Assembly (NCBI RefSeq): GCF_024752305.1
Contig: NZ_JANTHX010000007.1
Coordinates: 67,627-131,626 of the forward strand
DNA from: Protaetiibacter mangrovi
Lineage (GTDB): Bacteria; Actinomycetota; Actinomycetes; Actinomycetales; Microbacteriaceae
Length of the DNA stretch: 64,000 nt
Direction of reading: 5' to 3'
Under the pieces are notes generated by a model. It worked only from the letters and a program-made list of their open reading frames with translations, was not told the DNA's origin and did no database searches. Below, piece by piece: positions 36,116 to 44,249 of this stretch (its first letter is position 1; each line of letters starts with the position of its first letter). Position numbers and translations under genes: made by a program.

Positions 36116-37063
36116 ATGCCCCGCCGCATCATCCTGGACTGCGACCCCGGACACGACGACGCCATCGCGCTGCTGCTCGCCCACGGCAACCCCGAGATCG
36201 AGCTCGCGGCGGTCACGACCGTCGCCGGCAACGCCGGCATCGAGAACGTCACCCGCAACGCGCTGTCGGTCGCGCGCATCGCCGGCATCGCCGGGGTGCC
36301 GTTCGCGCGAGGCGCCGCCCGCCCGCTCGTGCGCAGCGTCGAATTCGCCCCCGACATCCACGGCGACTCCGGCCTCGACGGCCCGGCACTGCCCGAGCCG
36401 CTCTTCGACGTCGACCCCCGCGGCGCGGTGCAGCTCATCATCGACACCGTCATGGCATCCGAGCCGGGCGAGATCACGCTCGTCCCCACCGGCGCGCTCA
36501 CCAACATCGCGCTCGCCGCGCGCATCGAGCCGCGCATCGTGTCGCGGGTGCGCGAAGTGGTGCTCATGGGCGGCGGCGTGCATGTGGGCAACTGGAACGC
36601 CACGAGCGAGTTCAACATCGTGATCGACCCCGAGGCTGCGCACATCGTCTTCAACGAGTCATGGCCGCTCACCATGGTCGGCCTCGACGTGACCCACCAG
36701 GCGCTCGCCACCCCGCAGGTGCGCGAGCGGATCGCCGCCGTGGGCACCCGGCCCGCCGCCTTCGTCGGCGAGCTGCTCGACTTCTTCGGCGCCACCTACC
36801 TCGAGGCGCAGGGCTTCACCTCGCCCCCCGTCCACGACCCGGTCGCGGTGGCGTACGTGATCGACCCGTCAGTGCTGCAGGTCGTGAAGGCGCCCCTCGA
36901 CGTCGAACTCGCGGGCACGCTGACGCTCGGCATGACCGTCGCCGATCTGCGTCGCCCGGCACCCGCCGACTGCACGACTCAGGTCTCGCTCGGCCTCGAC
37001 GAGCGCCGCTTCTGGGACCTCGTCGTCGACGCGCTGGAGCGCATCGGCGACCCCGACGCCTGA
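36116..37063 (+). CDS. Nucleoside hydrolase (inosine-uridine type)
   Basis: 315 residues. It hydrolyses ribonucleosides to base and ribose. The N-terminal DCDPGHDDAIAL is the calcium-binding DxDxxxDD signature (IILDCDPGHDDA), the VPTGALTNIALA and LMGGGVHVGNWNATSEFN segments are typical, and the substrate-facing VHDPVAVAY is present. IunH/RihA-C members differ in base preference that cannot be read here. It is divergent from the SAHH-like gene with a shared IclR-type operator, so it probably belongs to the same regulon. A family-B palindrome starts 17 bases after its stop. Confidence 0.92.
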   Translation: MPRRIILDCDPGHDDAIALLLAHGNPEIELAAVTTVAGNAGIENVTRNALSVARIAGIAGVPFARGAARPLVRSVEFAPDIHGDSGLDGPALPEPLFDVDPRGAVQLIIDTVMASEPGEITLVPTGALTNIALAARIEPRIVSRVREVVLMGGGVHVGNWNATSEFNIVIDPEAAHIVFNESWPLTMVGLDVTHQALATPQVRERIAAVGTRPAAFVGELLDFFGATYLEAQGFTSPPVHDPVAVAYVIDPSVLQVVKAPLDVELAGTLTLGMTVADLRRPAPADCTTQVSLGLDERRFWDLVVDALERIGDPDA

Positions 37064-37079
37064 CGCGCGGACTCATCCC

Positions 37080-37135
37080 GAGGCGTCACTTTGCGTCGCT
37101 TCTGGCGCTGTCTAGGCGACTCAAACCGACGCCTC
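37080..37135. repeat. Family B palindrome, copy 1
   Basis: Arms 37080-37100 and 37115-37135 match at 17 of 21 positions, starting GAGGCGTC and ending with GACGCCTC. It sits between the nucleoside hydrolase stop and the second DUF559 gene. Mismatches fall at the same inner positions as in the other copies. Confidence 0.8.
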
Positions 37136-37235
37136 ACCACTCACCGGTCCTGCCCATCACGCTGGAGCACCGTCGCTCCCCCGTTTCGGGCTCCATGTTC
37201 TTCCGGGTATCGGTGGCACCACCAAGGTCGTCGCC

Positions 37236-38144
37236 ATGCCGACACCGCCCGCTCCACTACCGCCCGACCTCGCGGCACCGGCGTTCGCCGTGCGCGACGC
37301 CCGTCGCATGGGGATCGATCGCAACAGGATGCGGCGTGGCGACCTGACCAGCCCGTTCCGCGGTGTACGCGAGACCGTCCCGTCGTCAGGCATCCGGGAT
37401 CGATGTGCCGCCTACCAGACGATCATGCGGCCAGATGCGTACTTCTGCGGACCCACGGCTGCTCTCCTCTGGGGTCTGCCGCTCCCGCGTCGCCTGGAAC
37501 TCGGCGAACCGCTGCACGTCGGACTCCCCCACGGGCAACGCGCGACCCGGCTCGCCGGAACCGCGGGACACCACTTCGTGATCACGGCCTCCGAGCTGAC
37601 CATGCTCGACGGCATGCCGATCACGACGCCCGCCCGCACCTGGTGCGACCTCGCACCGTATCTGAGTCTCGAGGACCTCGTCGCGGCGGGCGATCGGGTG
37701 ATCTGGCGGCGCGCCCCGCTCGCGTCCCTCGCTGACGTCCGAGAGATGGCCCGGGTGCATCCCGGGCGTCGTGGCGCACTCACGCGTGCGACCGCCCTGC
37801 CGAAGCTGAACGACCGATCGGATGCGAGGTCGGAGACCCAGCTGCGGCTGCGGTTCGCCGACGCCGGCTTGCCGCCGATGGTGGCGAACCACGAGGTGTG
37901 GAAGGACGGTCGGCTGATCGCCGAGATCGACCTCGCCAGCATCCGCTACCGCGTGGGCATCGACCACGAGGGAGACCACCACCGCACCGATCAGGCGCAG
38001 TGGCGGCGAGATCTGCGTCGCTTCGTCGAGCTCGAAGATGACAGCTGGTCGATGATCCGCTCCACTGCCGACGATCTGCGCGACACGAGTCGCCTCATCG
38101 AGACCGTCGAAGCCCGTTTGCGTCGCCGCGGCTGGACAGGCTGA
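37236..38144 (+). CDS. AbiEi-like/DUF559 (Vsr-like nuclease) protein, family B associated
   Basis: 302 residues, a paralogue of the protein at 27064-27987. Matching landmarks: FRGVRETVP (41-49), CGPTAALLWGLPL (71-83), TTPARTWCDLA (130-140), SDARSETQL (195-203) and GLPPMVANHE (211-220). The C-terminal nuclease-like core is AEIDLASIRYRVGIDHEGDHHR, with D232, D243, E245, H248 and H249, close to Vsr/DUF559 proteins. Function is unknown; no partner toxin gene is adjacent. Family-B palindromes lie on both sides, the downstream one overlapping its own TGA stop. The two paralogues are far apart in sequence, so this is not a recent duplication. Confidence 0.7.
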   Translation: MPTPPAPLPPDLAAPAFAVRDARRMGIDRNRMRRGDLTSPFRGVRETVPSSGIRDRCAAYQTIMRPDAYFCGPTAALLWGLPLPRRLELGEPLHVGLPHGQRATRLAGTAGHHFVITASELTMLDGMPITTPARTWCDLAPYLSLEDLVAAGDRVIWRRAPLASLADVREMARVHPGRRGALTRATALPKLNDRSDARSETQLRLRFADAGLPPMVANHEVWKDGRLIAEIDLASIRYRVGIDHEGDHHRTDQAQWRRDLRRFVELEDDSWSMIRSTADDLRDTSRLIETVEARLRRRGWTG

Positions 38145-38199
38145 GGCGTCGCTTTGTGTCGCCCCACCCCAGTCCACGACGACACGAAGTGACGCCTCA
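38142..38199. repeat. Family B palindrome, copy 2 (overlaps a stop codon)
   Basis: Arms 38142-38163 and 38178-38199 match at 19 of 22 positions. The left arm begins with the TGA stop of the DUF559 gene (TGAGGCGTC). It would form a stem immediately at the end of translation. Confidence 0.85.
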
Positions 38200-38234
38200 A
38201 GTCGAGCCTCGAGGGAAGCAGGATCAGTGACGGG

Positions 38235-38294
38235 TCGAGGCGTCGGTTTGCGTCGCCAAGATCGCACCTGAGGCGACCCAAAGTGACGCCTCGA
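38235..38294. repeat. Family B palindrome, copy 3
   Basis: Arms 38235-38257 and 38272-38294 match at 20 of 23 positions. It lies 36 bases after copy 2 and 13 bases before the deoA stop. The deoA stop region itself reads TGAGGCGTGAC on the minus strand, a fragment of the same arm. Confidence 0.85.
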
Positions 38295-38306
38295 AGAAGT
38301 CACGCC

Positions 38307-39596
38307 TCAGGCGAGGCGGGTGCGGATGAGGGGGCGCTCGGGCAGGGGGGTGCCGACGGGCGCGATCGTGTAGGCGCCCTCGAGCGACTCGAGCGCGCGG
38401 GGGAAGCGCGCCGGGTCGTCGGCGTGGAGCGTGAAAAGCGGATCGCCCGCACGCACCGCGTCGCCGGGTTTCGCGTGCAGGTCGATGCCGGCGGCGTGCA
38501 CCACGGGGTCCTCCTTACGGGCGCGCCCGGCGCCCAGACGCCATGCGGCGACGCCGAACGGGAGCGCCTCCTGGGTCGCCAGCACACCGTCGGACTCCGC
38601 ACGCACCGTGTGCGACTCGCGCGGGGTGGGCAGAGGCGCATCCGGATCGCCGCCCTGAGCGGAGATCATGGCGCGCCAGGTGTCCATCGCGCGACCGTCG
38701 GCGAGGGCCGCCTCGACGTCGGCATCCGGCAGGCCCGCCAGCTCGAGCATCTCGCGGGCGAGCGCGACCGTCAGCTCCACGACGTCCGCCGGACCACCCC
38801 CGGCGAGCACCTCCACCGACTCGCGCACCTCGTTGGCGTTGCCGATCGCGAGCCCGAGGGGCACGTTCATGTCGGTCAGCAGCGCACGCGTCGCGACGCC
38901 CGCCTCGTTGCCGAGCCGCACCATGGTGGCCGCGAGCTCGTGCGCGCGGTCGTAGTCCTTCATGAACGCGCCCGAGCCGAACTTCACGTCGAGCACGAGG
39001 GATGCGGTGCCCTCCGCGATCTTCTTCGACATGATCGACGACGCGATCAGCGGGATGGCCTCGACGGTGCCGGTGATGTCGCGCAGCGCGTAGAGCTTGC
39101 CGTCCGCCGGGGCGAGGTCGGCTCCCGCGGCGCAGACGACGGCGCCGACCGCGCCGAGCTGTGCGAGGAACTCCTCGTTGCTGAGGCGAGCGCGCCATCC
39201 GGGGATCGATTCGAGCTTGTCGAGGGTGCCCCCGGTGTGGCCGAGCCCGCGGCCCGACAGCTGCGGCACCGCGACACCGAACGAGGCGACGAGCGGGGCG
39301 AGGGGCAGCGTGATCTTGTCGCCGACGCCGCCCGTCGAGTGCTTGTCGGTCGTGGTGCGGCCGAGCCCCGAGAAGTCGAGCCGCTCCCCGCTCGCGACCA
39401 TCGCGAGGGTCAGCTCCCGGATCTCGTCGCCGGTCATGCCGTTGAGGAACACGGCCATCGCGAACGCGGACATCTGCTCGTCGGCCACGTAGCCGCGGGT
39501 GTACGCGTCGACGAGCCAGGCGATCTCGGCGGCCGACAGCTCGCCGCGGTCGCGCTTGCGGTGGATGAGGTCGACGGTGTCGAACGGTTCGACCAT
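38307..39596 (-). CDS. deoA: Thymidine phosphorylase
   Basis: 429 residues, pyrimidine-nucleoside phosphorylase family. It converts thymidine or deoxyuridine and phosphate to base and deoxyribose-1-phosphate. The signature SGRGLGHTGGTLDKLESIPG is complete, DKHSTGGVGDK binds phosphate, and a C-terminal domain with the KPGDAVRAGDPLFTLHA hammerhead fold is present. The ATG shares a base with the cdd stop, coupling it to cytidine deaminase, which makes its uridine-type substrates. Matches Rv3314c. Confidence 0.96.
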   Translation of the reverse strand: MVEPFDTVDLIHRKRDRGELSAAEIAWLVDAYTRGYVADEQMSAFAMAVFLNGMTGDEIRELTLAMVASGERLDFSGLGRTTTDKHSTGGVGDKITLPLAPLVASFGVAVPQLSGRGLGHTGGTLDKLESIPGWRARLSNEEFLAQLGAVGAVVCAAGADLAPADGKLYALRDITGTVEAIPLIASSIMSKKIAEGTASLVLDVKFGSGAFMKDYDRAHELAATMVRLGNEAGVATRALLTDMNVPLGLAIGNANEVRESVEVLAGGGPADVVELTVALAREMLELAGLPDADVEAALADGRAMDTWRAMISAQGGDPDAPLPTPRESHTVRAESDGVLATQEALPFGVAAWRLGAGRARKEDPVVHAAGIDLHAKPGDAVRAGDPLFTLHADDPARFPRALESLEGAYTIAPVGTPLPERPLIRTRLA

Positions 39597-40039
39597 CAGT
39601 CGTGGGCCTCGCGGTAGGCGGCGAGGGTCCGCGGGCCGAAGGCGTCGGGGATCACCTCGTCGATCGTCTTCACACCCGAGACGGTCTGCAGCAGCATCCC
39701 CTCGGCCGAGTGCTCGAACAGCAGCTGCCGGCAGCGTCCGCAGGGCATGAGCGCGTTGCCGTCGCCGTCCACGCACGTGAAGGCGACGAGCTTGCCGCCC
39801 CCCGTCATGTGCAGGGTCGACACGAGCGCGCACTCGGCGCACAGCGTGAGCCCGTAGGAGGCGTTCTCGACGTTGCAGCCCCAGATGAGACGACCGTCGT
39901 CGACGAGCGCCGCGACGCCCACCGGGAACTTCGAGTAGGGCACGTAGGCGTGCGGCAGGGCGGCGATGGCCGCCTCCCGCAAGCTCGCCCAGGTCTCGTC
40001 GGTGATCTCGACGGGCTCGGCGGGACGGGCGTCGCTCAT
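39596..40039 (-). CDS. cdd: Cytidine deaminase
   Basis: 147 residues, homotetrameric class. It deaminates cytidine and deoxycytidine. Zinc ligands and the catalytic Glu are in GCNVENASYGLTLCAECAL (Cys and Glu) and PCGRCRQLL (two Cys). YSKFPVGVAALVDDG is the nucleoside-binding start. Its ATG overlaps the stop of the upstream permease (ATGA), and its stop overlaps deoA, so transport and pyrimidine salvage are in one transcript with the BMP transporter genes. Confidence 0.96.
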   Translation of the reverse strand: MSDARPAEPVEITDETWASLREAAIAALPHAYVPYSKFPVGVAALVDDGRLIWGCNVENASYGLTLCAECALVSTLHMTGGGKLVAFTCVDGDGNALMPCGRCRQLLFEHSAEGMLLQTVSGVKTIDEVIPDAFGPRTLAAYREAHD

Positions 40040-41322
40040 GACTTGATGTACGGCGTGCCGTCGGCGGCGGGCGCCCGCGAGACGCCCACCAGCCCGGCGA
40101 CCGCGAAGATCGTGACGACGTAGGGCAGCATCAGCATGAAGTCGGACGGCACGGGCGATCCGATGATGCCGAGCACGCTCTGCAGGTTGGTGGCGAATCC
40201 GAACAGCAGGCCCGCGAGGGTGGCCCGGATGGGATCCCAGCGCCCGAAGATCACCGCGGCGAGGGCGATGAAGCCCGCACCGTTCGTCATCTCCTTGCCG
40301 AACTGGCCGACCACGTCGAGCGTGTAGTACGCACCGCCGATGCCGACGACCGCGCCCGCGAGGGCGACGTTCCAGAAGCGCGTGCGGTTCACGTTGATGC
40401 CGACCGTGTCCGCCGCCTGCGGGTGCTCGCCGACGGCGCGCAGGCGCAGGCCCCAGCGGGTCTTGAACAGCCCGAACCACACCAGGAACACCGCGATGTA
40501 CATGATGTAGACGATCACCGTCTGCCGGAACAGCACGGGGCCGAGGATGGGGATCTCGGAGAGCCCGGGGATCGGCCAGATGGGGAACTTGACGGGCGAG
40601 TTCAGCGACGGGTCGGAGGTGAGCACCTTCGAGTAGAAGAAGCTCGTGAGGCCCACGACCAGCACGTTGAGCACGACGCCGACGATCACCTGGTCGACGA
40701 GGTACTTGATCGAGAACGCGGCGAGCACGAACGACACCAGCATCGCGCCGACCATCGCGGCGATCAGCGCGATGACGGGCTGCCCGGTGATGGAGCCGAT
40801 GATCGCCGCCGAGAACGCGCCGAAAAGCAGCTGGCCCTCGATCGCGATGTTCACGACGCCGCCGCGCTCGGAGATGACCCCGCCGAGCGCGCCGAAGATC
40901 AGCGGAACGCTGAGCGCGAGCGTGCCGACGAGCATGCCCGGCACGGGGATGTTCTTGTCGGCCGCCACCCAGGTGAGGAAGGCGAACAGGAACAGCACCG
41001 CGAACACGACCGAGATCCACAGCGGGGCACGGCCCGGGCCGAAGCGCACGAAGGCGACGGCGCCCAGGGCGGCGAGCACGAGCAGCACGGCGACGACGAT
41101 CACCGTGATCTGCGTCGGCACCACGAGCGGCGCGAGCTGGATGGCGTCGACTGTGGTCGAGAGTGTGAAGGTGGTCTCCCCGGAGTTGGGGAACACGAAC
41201 GCCATGAGCAGCGCGACGAGCGCGAAGACGCCCAGGATGATGGGGGTCTTCCAGCTGCGGACGAGCGCCTTCTCGTGCACGATCGGCGCGGATGCGGCGG
41301 GGGCGGGAGCGGTGGTCGTCAC
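40036..41322 (-). CDS. BMP-type nucleoside ABC transporter permease 2 (NupQ-like)
   Basis: 428 residues, about ten membrane segments after a cytosolic N-terminus. The core carries the BPD_transp_2 family features: GGVISERGGVVNIAIEGQLL, GLRLRAVGEHPQAADTVGIN and the late GRWDPIRATLAGLLFG. This matches NupQ/YufQ and the second permease of the ribose/nucleoside-type importers. GTG 41322 overlaps the stop of the first permease. Together with the ATPase and BMP lipoprotein it imports nucleosides, consistent with cdd and deoA directly downstream. Confidence 0.92.
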   Translation of the reverse strand: MTTTAPAPAASAPIVHEKALVRSWKTPIILGVFALVALLMAFVFPNSGETTFTLSTTVDAIQLAPLVVPTQITVIVVAVLLVLAALGAVAFVRFGPGRAPLWISVVFAVLFLFAFLTWVAADKNIPVPGMLVGTLALSVPLIFGALGGVISERGGVVNIAIEGQLLFGAFSAAIIGSITGQPVIALIAAMVGAMLVSFVLAAFSIKYLVDQVIVGVVLNVLVVGLTSFFYSKVLTSDPSLNSPVKFPIWPIPGLSEIPILGPVLFRQTVIVYIMYIAVFLVWFGLFKTRWGLRLRAVGEHPQAADTVGINVNRTRFWNVALAGAVVGIGGAYYTLDVVGQFGKEMTNGAGFIALAAVIFGRWDPIRATLAGLLFGFATNLQSVLGIIGSPVPSDFMLMLPYVVTIFAVAGLVGVSRAPAADGTPYIKS

Positions 41323-42656
41323 TTGGTCACCGCCTCGGGGGTCGCCGTGGTGCGCTTTCGACGGGCGGGCGGCTCCGCGTCGGGCCGGGGAAGCCGGAAG
41401 ATCGAGCGCACCAGCGGGGGCGCCGCGATGAGCAGCACGATGACCGACTGCACGACGAGCACGATGTCGATCGGGATGCCCTGGCTCGCCTGCATCGTGT
41501 ATCCGCCCGCCTTGAGCGCGCCGAACAGGATGCCCGAGAAGAAGACGCCCCACGGCTTCGAGCGTCCGAGCAGAGCGACCGTGATCGCGTCGAACCCGAT
41601 CCCGGCGTCCACGCCGGCGGCGAAGCCGGTCGTCGTCGTGCCGAGCACCTGCGATGCGCCCGCCAGGCCCATGAGCCCGCCGGAGAGCAGCATCGCCACG
41701 ATGTACACGCGGGTCACGCTGATGCCGGCGACGCGCGCCGCGTGGGGGTTCTCGCCGACCGCGCGGAAGCGGAAGCCCATGCTCGAGCGGTTGAGCAGGT
41801 ACCACAGCCAGATGGTGGCGATGATCGCGAAGAGGAAGCCGAGGTGCAGGCGGTAGGAGCCCACGCCGAGCAGGTCCGACAGGGTCGGGTAGACGGCGCT
41901 CGGCAGGGCGGGCGGCGACTTCGGCGTGTTGGCGCCCGGCGCCTGCAGGGCGCCCGGCGTCTTCAGCAGGTAGGAGATCAGGTAGAACGCGACGTAGTTG
42001 AGCATGATCGTGACGATCACCTCGTGGGCGCCGGTGCGCGCCTTGAGCACGCCCGCGATCCCCGCCCACACGGCGCCGCCGACGCACGCCGCGACCGTGG
42101 CGAGCAGGATGTGCAGGGGCGCGGGGAGGTCGATCGACCAGCTGACCCATCCGGCGCACGCGGCCGCCACCAGGATCTGACCGCGTCCACCGATGTTGAA
42201 CATGCCGACACGGAAGGTGAGCGCCACGGCGAGACCGGCCGTGATGAGCGGCGTCGCGAAGGTGAGCGTCTCGGTGAGCGGCTTGATCGCGTTGACGAAG
42301 TCGCCCCGCTTCGGGTTGTAGACCGCACCCTGGAACAGCGAGACGTACGCTCCGGACACCGACTCCCAGATGGCGCGGAAGGTGTCCCCCGGCCGGGCGA
42401 AGAAGTATCCGGCCGCCTTCTGCACGGCGGGGTCGGTGACCGCGATGAGGATCGCGCCGATGAGCAACGCGACCACGATCGCGAGCAGCGAGATCAGCCA
42501 GTTCGAGGTGAGGATCTCGCGCAGCACGCGGTTGGCCGCCGGCGGCGGGTCGGCCTGCGCGACCGGCGCCTCGGGAGCCCGCTGCTCCACGGGCACCTGT
42601 TCGGTCTCGACCGCCTCGGGGGTCTCGCCCGCGGGGGGCGTCGTCTTGTCGCTCAC
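41319..42656 (-). CDS. BMP-type nucleoside ABC transporter permease 1 (NupP-like)
   Basis: 445 residues. A proline- and glutamate-rich cytosolic N-terminus (1-45) precedes about nine membrane segments. The family landmarks are RVGMFNIGGRGQILVAAA, ARTGAHEVIVTIMLNY, FRAVGENPHAARVAGIS and GFDAITVALLGRSKPWG. It pairs with the second permease downstream, with overlapping stop and start codons, and its own start overlaps the ATPase stop (ATGA). Confidence 0.92.
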   Translation of the reverse strand: MSDKTTPPAGETPEAVETEQVPVEQRAPEAPVAQADPPPAANRVLREILTSNWLISLLAIVVALLIGAILIAVTDPAVQKAAGYFFARPGDTFRAIWESVSGAYVSLFQGAVYNPKRGDFVNAIKPLTETLTFATPLITAGLAVALTFRVGMFNIGGRGQILVAAACAGWVSWSIDLPAPLHILLATVAACVGGAVWAGIAGVLKARTGAHEVIVTIMLNYVAFYLISYLLKTPGALQAPGANTPKSPPALPSAVYPTLSDLLGVGSYRLHLGFLFAIIATIWLWYLLNRSSMGFRFRAVGENPHAARVAGISVTRVYIVAMLLSGGLMGLAGASQVLGTTTTGFAAGVDAGIGFDAITVALLGRSKPWGVFFSGILFGALKAGGYTMQASQGIPIDIVLVVQSVIVLLIAAPPLVRSIFRLPRPDAEPPARRKRTTATPEAVTK

Positions 42657-44164
42657 GCGGCGGCTCCTGTCGTCTCGCCGGCCATCATGAGGCCGAGCAC
42701 GTCGCGCGGGGTGTCGCCCGGGACGATGCCCACGATCCCGCCGCGGTACATCACCGCGATGCGGTCGGCGAGCGCGACGACCTCGTCGAGCTCGGTCGAC
42801 ACCACGATCACGGGGATGCCCGCGTCGCGCGCCTGCACGATGCGGGTGTGGACGAACTCGATCGAGCCGACATCGAGGCCGCGCGTGGGCTGCGAGGCGA
42901 CGAACAGCCGCAGTTCGCGGCTCAGCTCGCGGGCGAGCACGACCTTCTGCTGGTTGCCGCCGGAGAGGCGCCCGGCGTGGGTGTCGATGCCCTGGGCCCG
43001 GATGTCGAACTCCTCGAGCTTCTCCTGCGCGAAGTCGGCGAGCTCGCGCAGCTGCAGCGTGCCGACCTTCACGAACGGCTCGCCGACGGAGCGGTCGAGC
43101 ATGAGGTTCTCGGCGATCGTGAACTCCGCGACGAGGCCGTCCTCCTGGCGGTCCTCGGGCACGAACCCGACTCCCGCATCGAGCACACGGCGCACGCTCT
43201 TGCCCACGAGCTCGACGCCGTCGAGGGTGATGGACCCGCTGGTGCGCGGCTGCAGGCCGAGGATCGCCTCGGTGAGCTCGGTCTGCCCGTTGCCCTGCAC
43301 CCCGGCGATCGCGAGGATCTCACCGGCTCGCACCGTGAACGAGACGTCCTTCACGACGTACTGGTCGCGCGGATCGACCACCGAGAGCTCGGAGACGACG
43401 AAGGCGTCGGCGCCCGGGTCGGCGGGCGCCTTGCTGATGGTGAGCTCGACCGCGCGGCCGACCATCATCGACGCGAGCTCCGTGTTGGTCGCCTGAGGCG
43501 AGGCCTCGCCGACGACCTTGCCGAGGCGGATGACGGTGATGCGGTCGGCGACCTCGCGCACCTCGCGCAGCTTGTGGGTGATGAAGACGATGGCGGTGCC
43601 CGCCTCCTTGAGCTGGCGCATGATCGCCATGAGCTCGTCGGTCTCCTGCGGCGTGAGCACCGCGGTCGGCTCGTCGAACACGAGCACCTGCGCGTCGCGC
43701 GAGAGCGCCTTGATGATCTCGACCCGCTGCTGCACGCCCACCGGCAGCTCCTCGACGATCGCGTCGGGGTCGACGTCGAATCCGAAGCGGTCGGAGATCT
43801 CCCGCACACGGGCGCGGGCGGCGGCCAGGTCGAGCACGCCGGGGCCCCTGGTCTGCTCGTGGCCGAGCATGACGTTCTCGGCGACGGTGAACACCGGGAC
43901 GAGCATGAAGTGCTGGTGCACCATGCCGATGCCCGACTTCATGGCGTCGCCGGGTCCGGCGAAGTGCTGGACCTCGTCGTCCAGCAGGATCTCGCCCTCG
44001 TCGGCCTGGTAGAGGCCGTACAGCACGTTCATGAGGGTGGACTTGCCTGCGCCGTTCTCGCCGAGCAGGCAGTGGATCTCACCGGGTTCGACCGTGAGGT
44101 CGATGTGGTCGTTGGCGACCAGGGCACCGAACCGCTTGGTGATGCCGCGGAGTTCGAGCTTCAT
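42653..44164 (-). CDS. BMP-type nucleoside ABC transporter ATP-binding protein (NupO-like)
   Basis: 503 residues with two fused ABC domains, as in sugar and nucleoside importers of the RbsA/NupO group. Domain 1: GENGAGKSTLMN, the unusual signature LPVGVQQRVEI, and LVFDEPTAVLTP. Domain 2 starts near residue 258 and has a degenerate Walker A (GVQGNGQTELT), LSGGNQQKVVLA and the Walker B region LFVASQPTRGLDVGS. One active and one degenerate site is normal for this family. A TAGATT -10 six bases before the ATG suggests a second, leaderless promoter after the BMP gene hairpin. Confidence 0.94.
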   Translation of the reverse strand: MKLELRGITKRFGALVANDHIDLTVEPGEIHCLLGENGAGKSTLMNVLYGLYQADEGEILLDDEVQHFAGPGDAMKSGIGMVHQHFMLVPVFTVAENVMLGHEQTRGPGVLDLAAARARVREISDRFGFDVDPDAIVEELPVGVQQRVEIIKALSRDAQVLVFDEPTAVLTPQETDELMAIMRQLKEAGTAIVFITHKLREVREVADRITVIRLGKVVGEASPQATNTELASMMVGRAVELTISKAPADPGADAFVVSELSVVDPRDQYVVKDVSFTVRAGEILAIAGVQGNGQTELTEAILGLQPRTSGSITLDGVELVGKSVRRVLDAGVGFVPEDRQEDGLVAEFTIAENLMLDRSVGEPFVKVGTLQLRELADFAQEKLEEFDIRAQGIDTHAGRLSGGNQQKVVLARELSRELRLFVASQPTRGLDVGSIEFVHTRIVQARDAGIPVIVVSTELDEVVALADRIAVMYRGGIVGIVPGDTPRDVLGLMMAGETTGAAA

Positions 44165-44170
44165 TGTCTC

Positions 44171-44176
44171 AATCTA
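44171..44176 (-). promoter_or_regulatory. Leaderless promoter -10 for the nucleoside transporter ATPase
   Basis: TAGATT on the minus strand, six bases before ATG 44164, downstream of the intergenic hairpin. Confidence 0.5.
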
Positions 44177-44193
44177 GGAAGTCGGTCTGCGAC

Positions 44194-44235
44194 ACGGCAA
44201 CGGGGAGACCGGCGATGCCGGCCTCCCCGTGCCGT
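44194..44235 (-). terminator. Intergenic hairpin between BMP lipoprotein and ATPase genes
   Basis: ACGGC...GCCGT arms with a CGGGGAG/CTCCCCG stem and a CCGGC/GCCGG top form a nearly perfect 19-pair stem with one bulge. In the 85-base gap it would trim or protect the 3' end of the abundant lipoprotein mRNA and lower read-through into the ATPase gene. Confidence 0.6.
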
Positions 44236-44249
44236 GGTGCGAAGAGGGG

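Noticed and set aside
37080-38294. Family B palindromes as a CRISPR array
   Set aside because: Copies are irregularly spaced, differ in sequence, are palindromic and have no constant-length spacers or cas genes.
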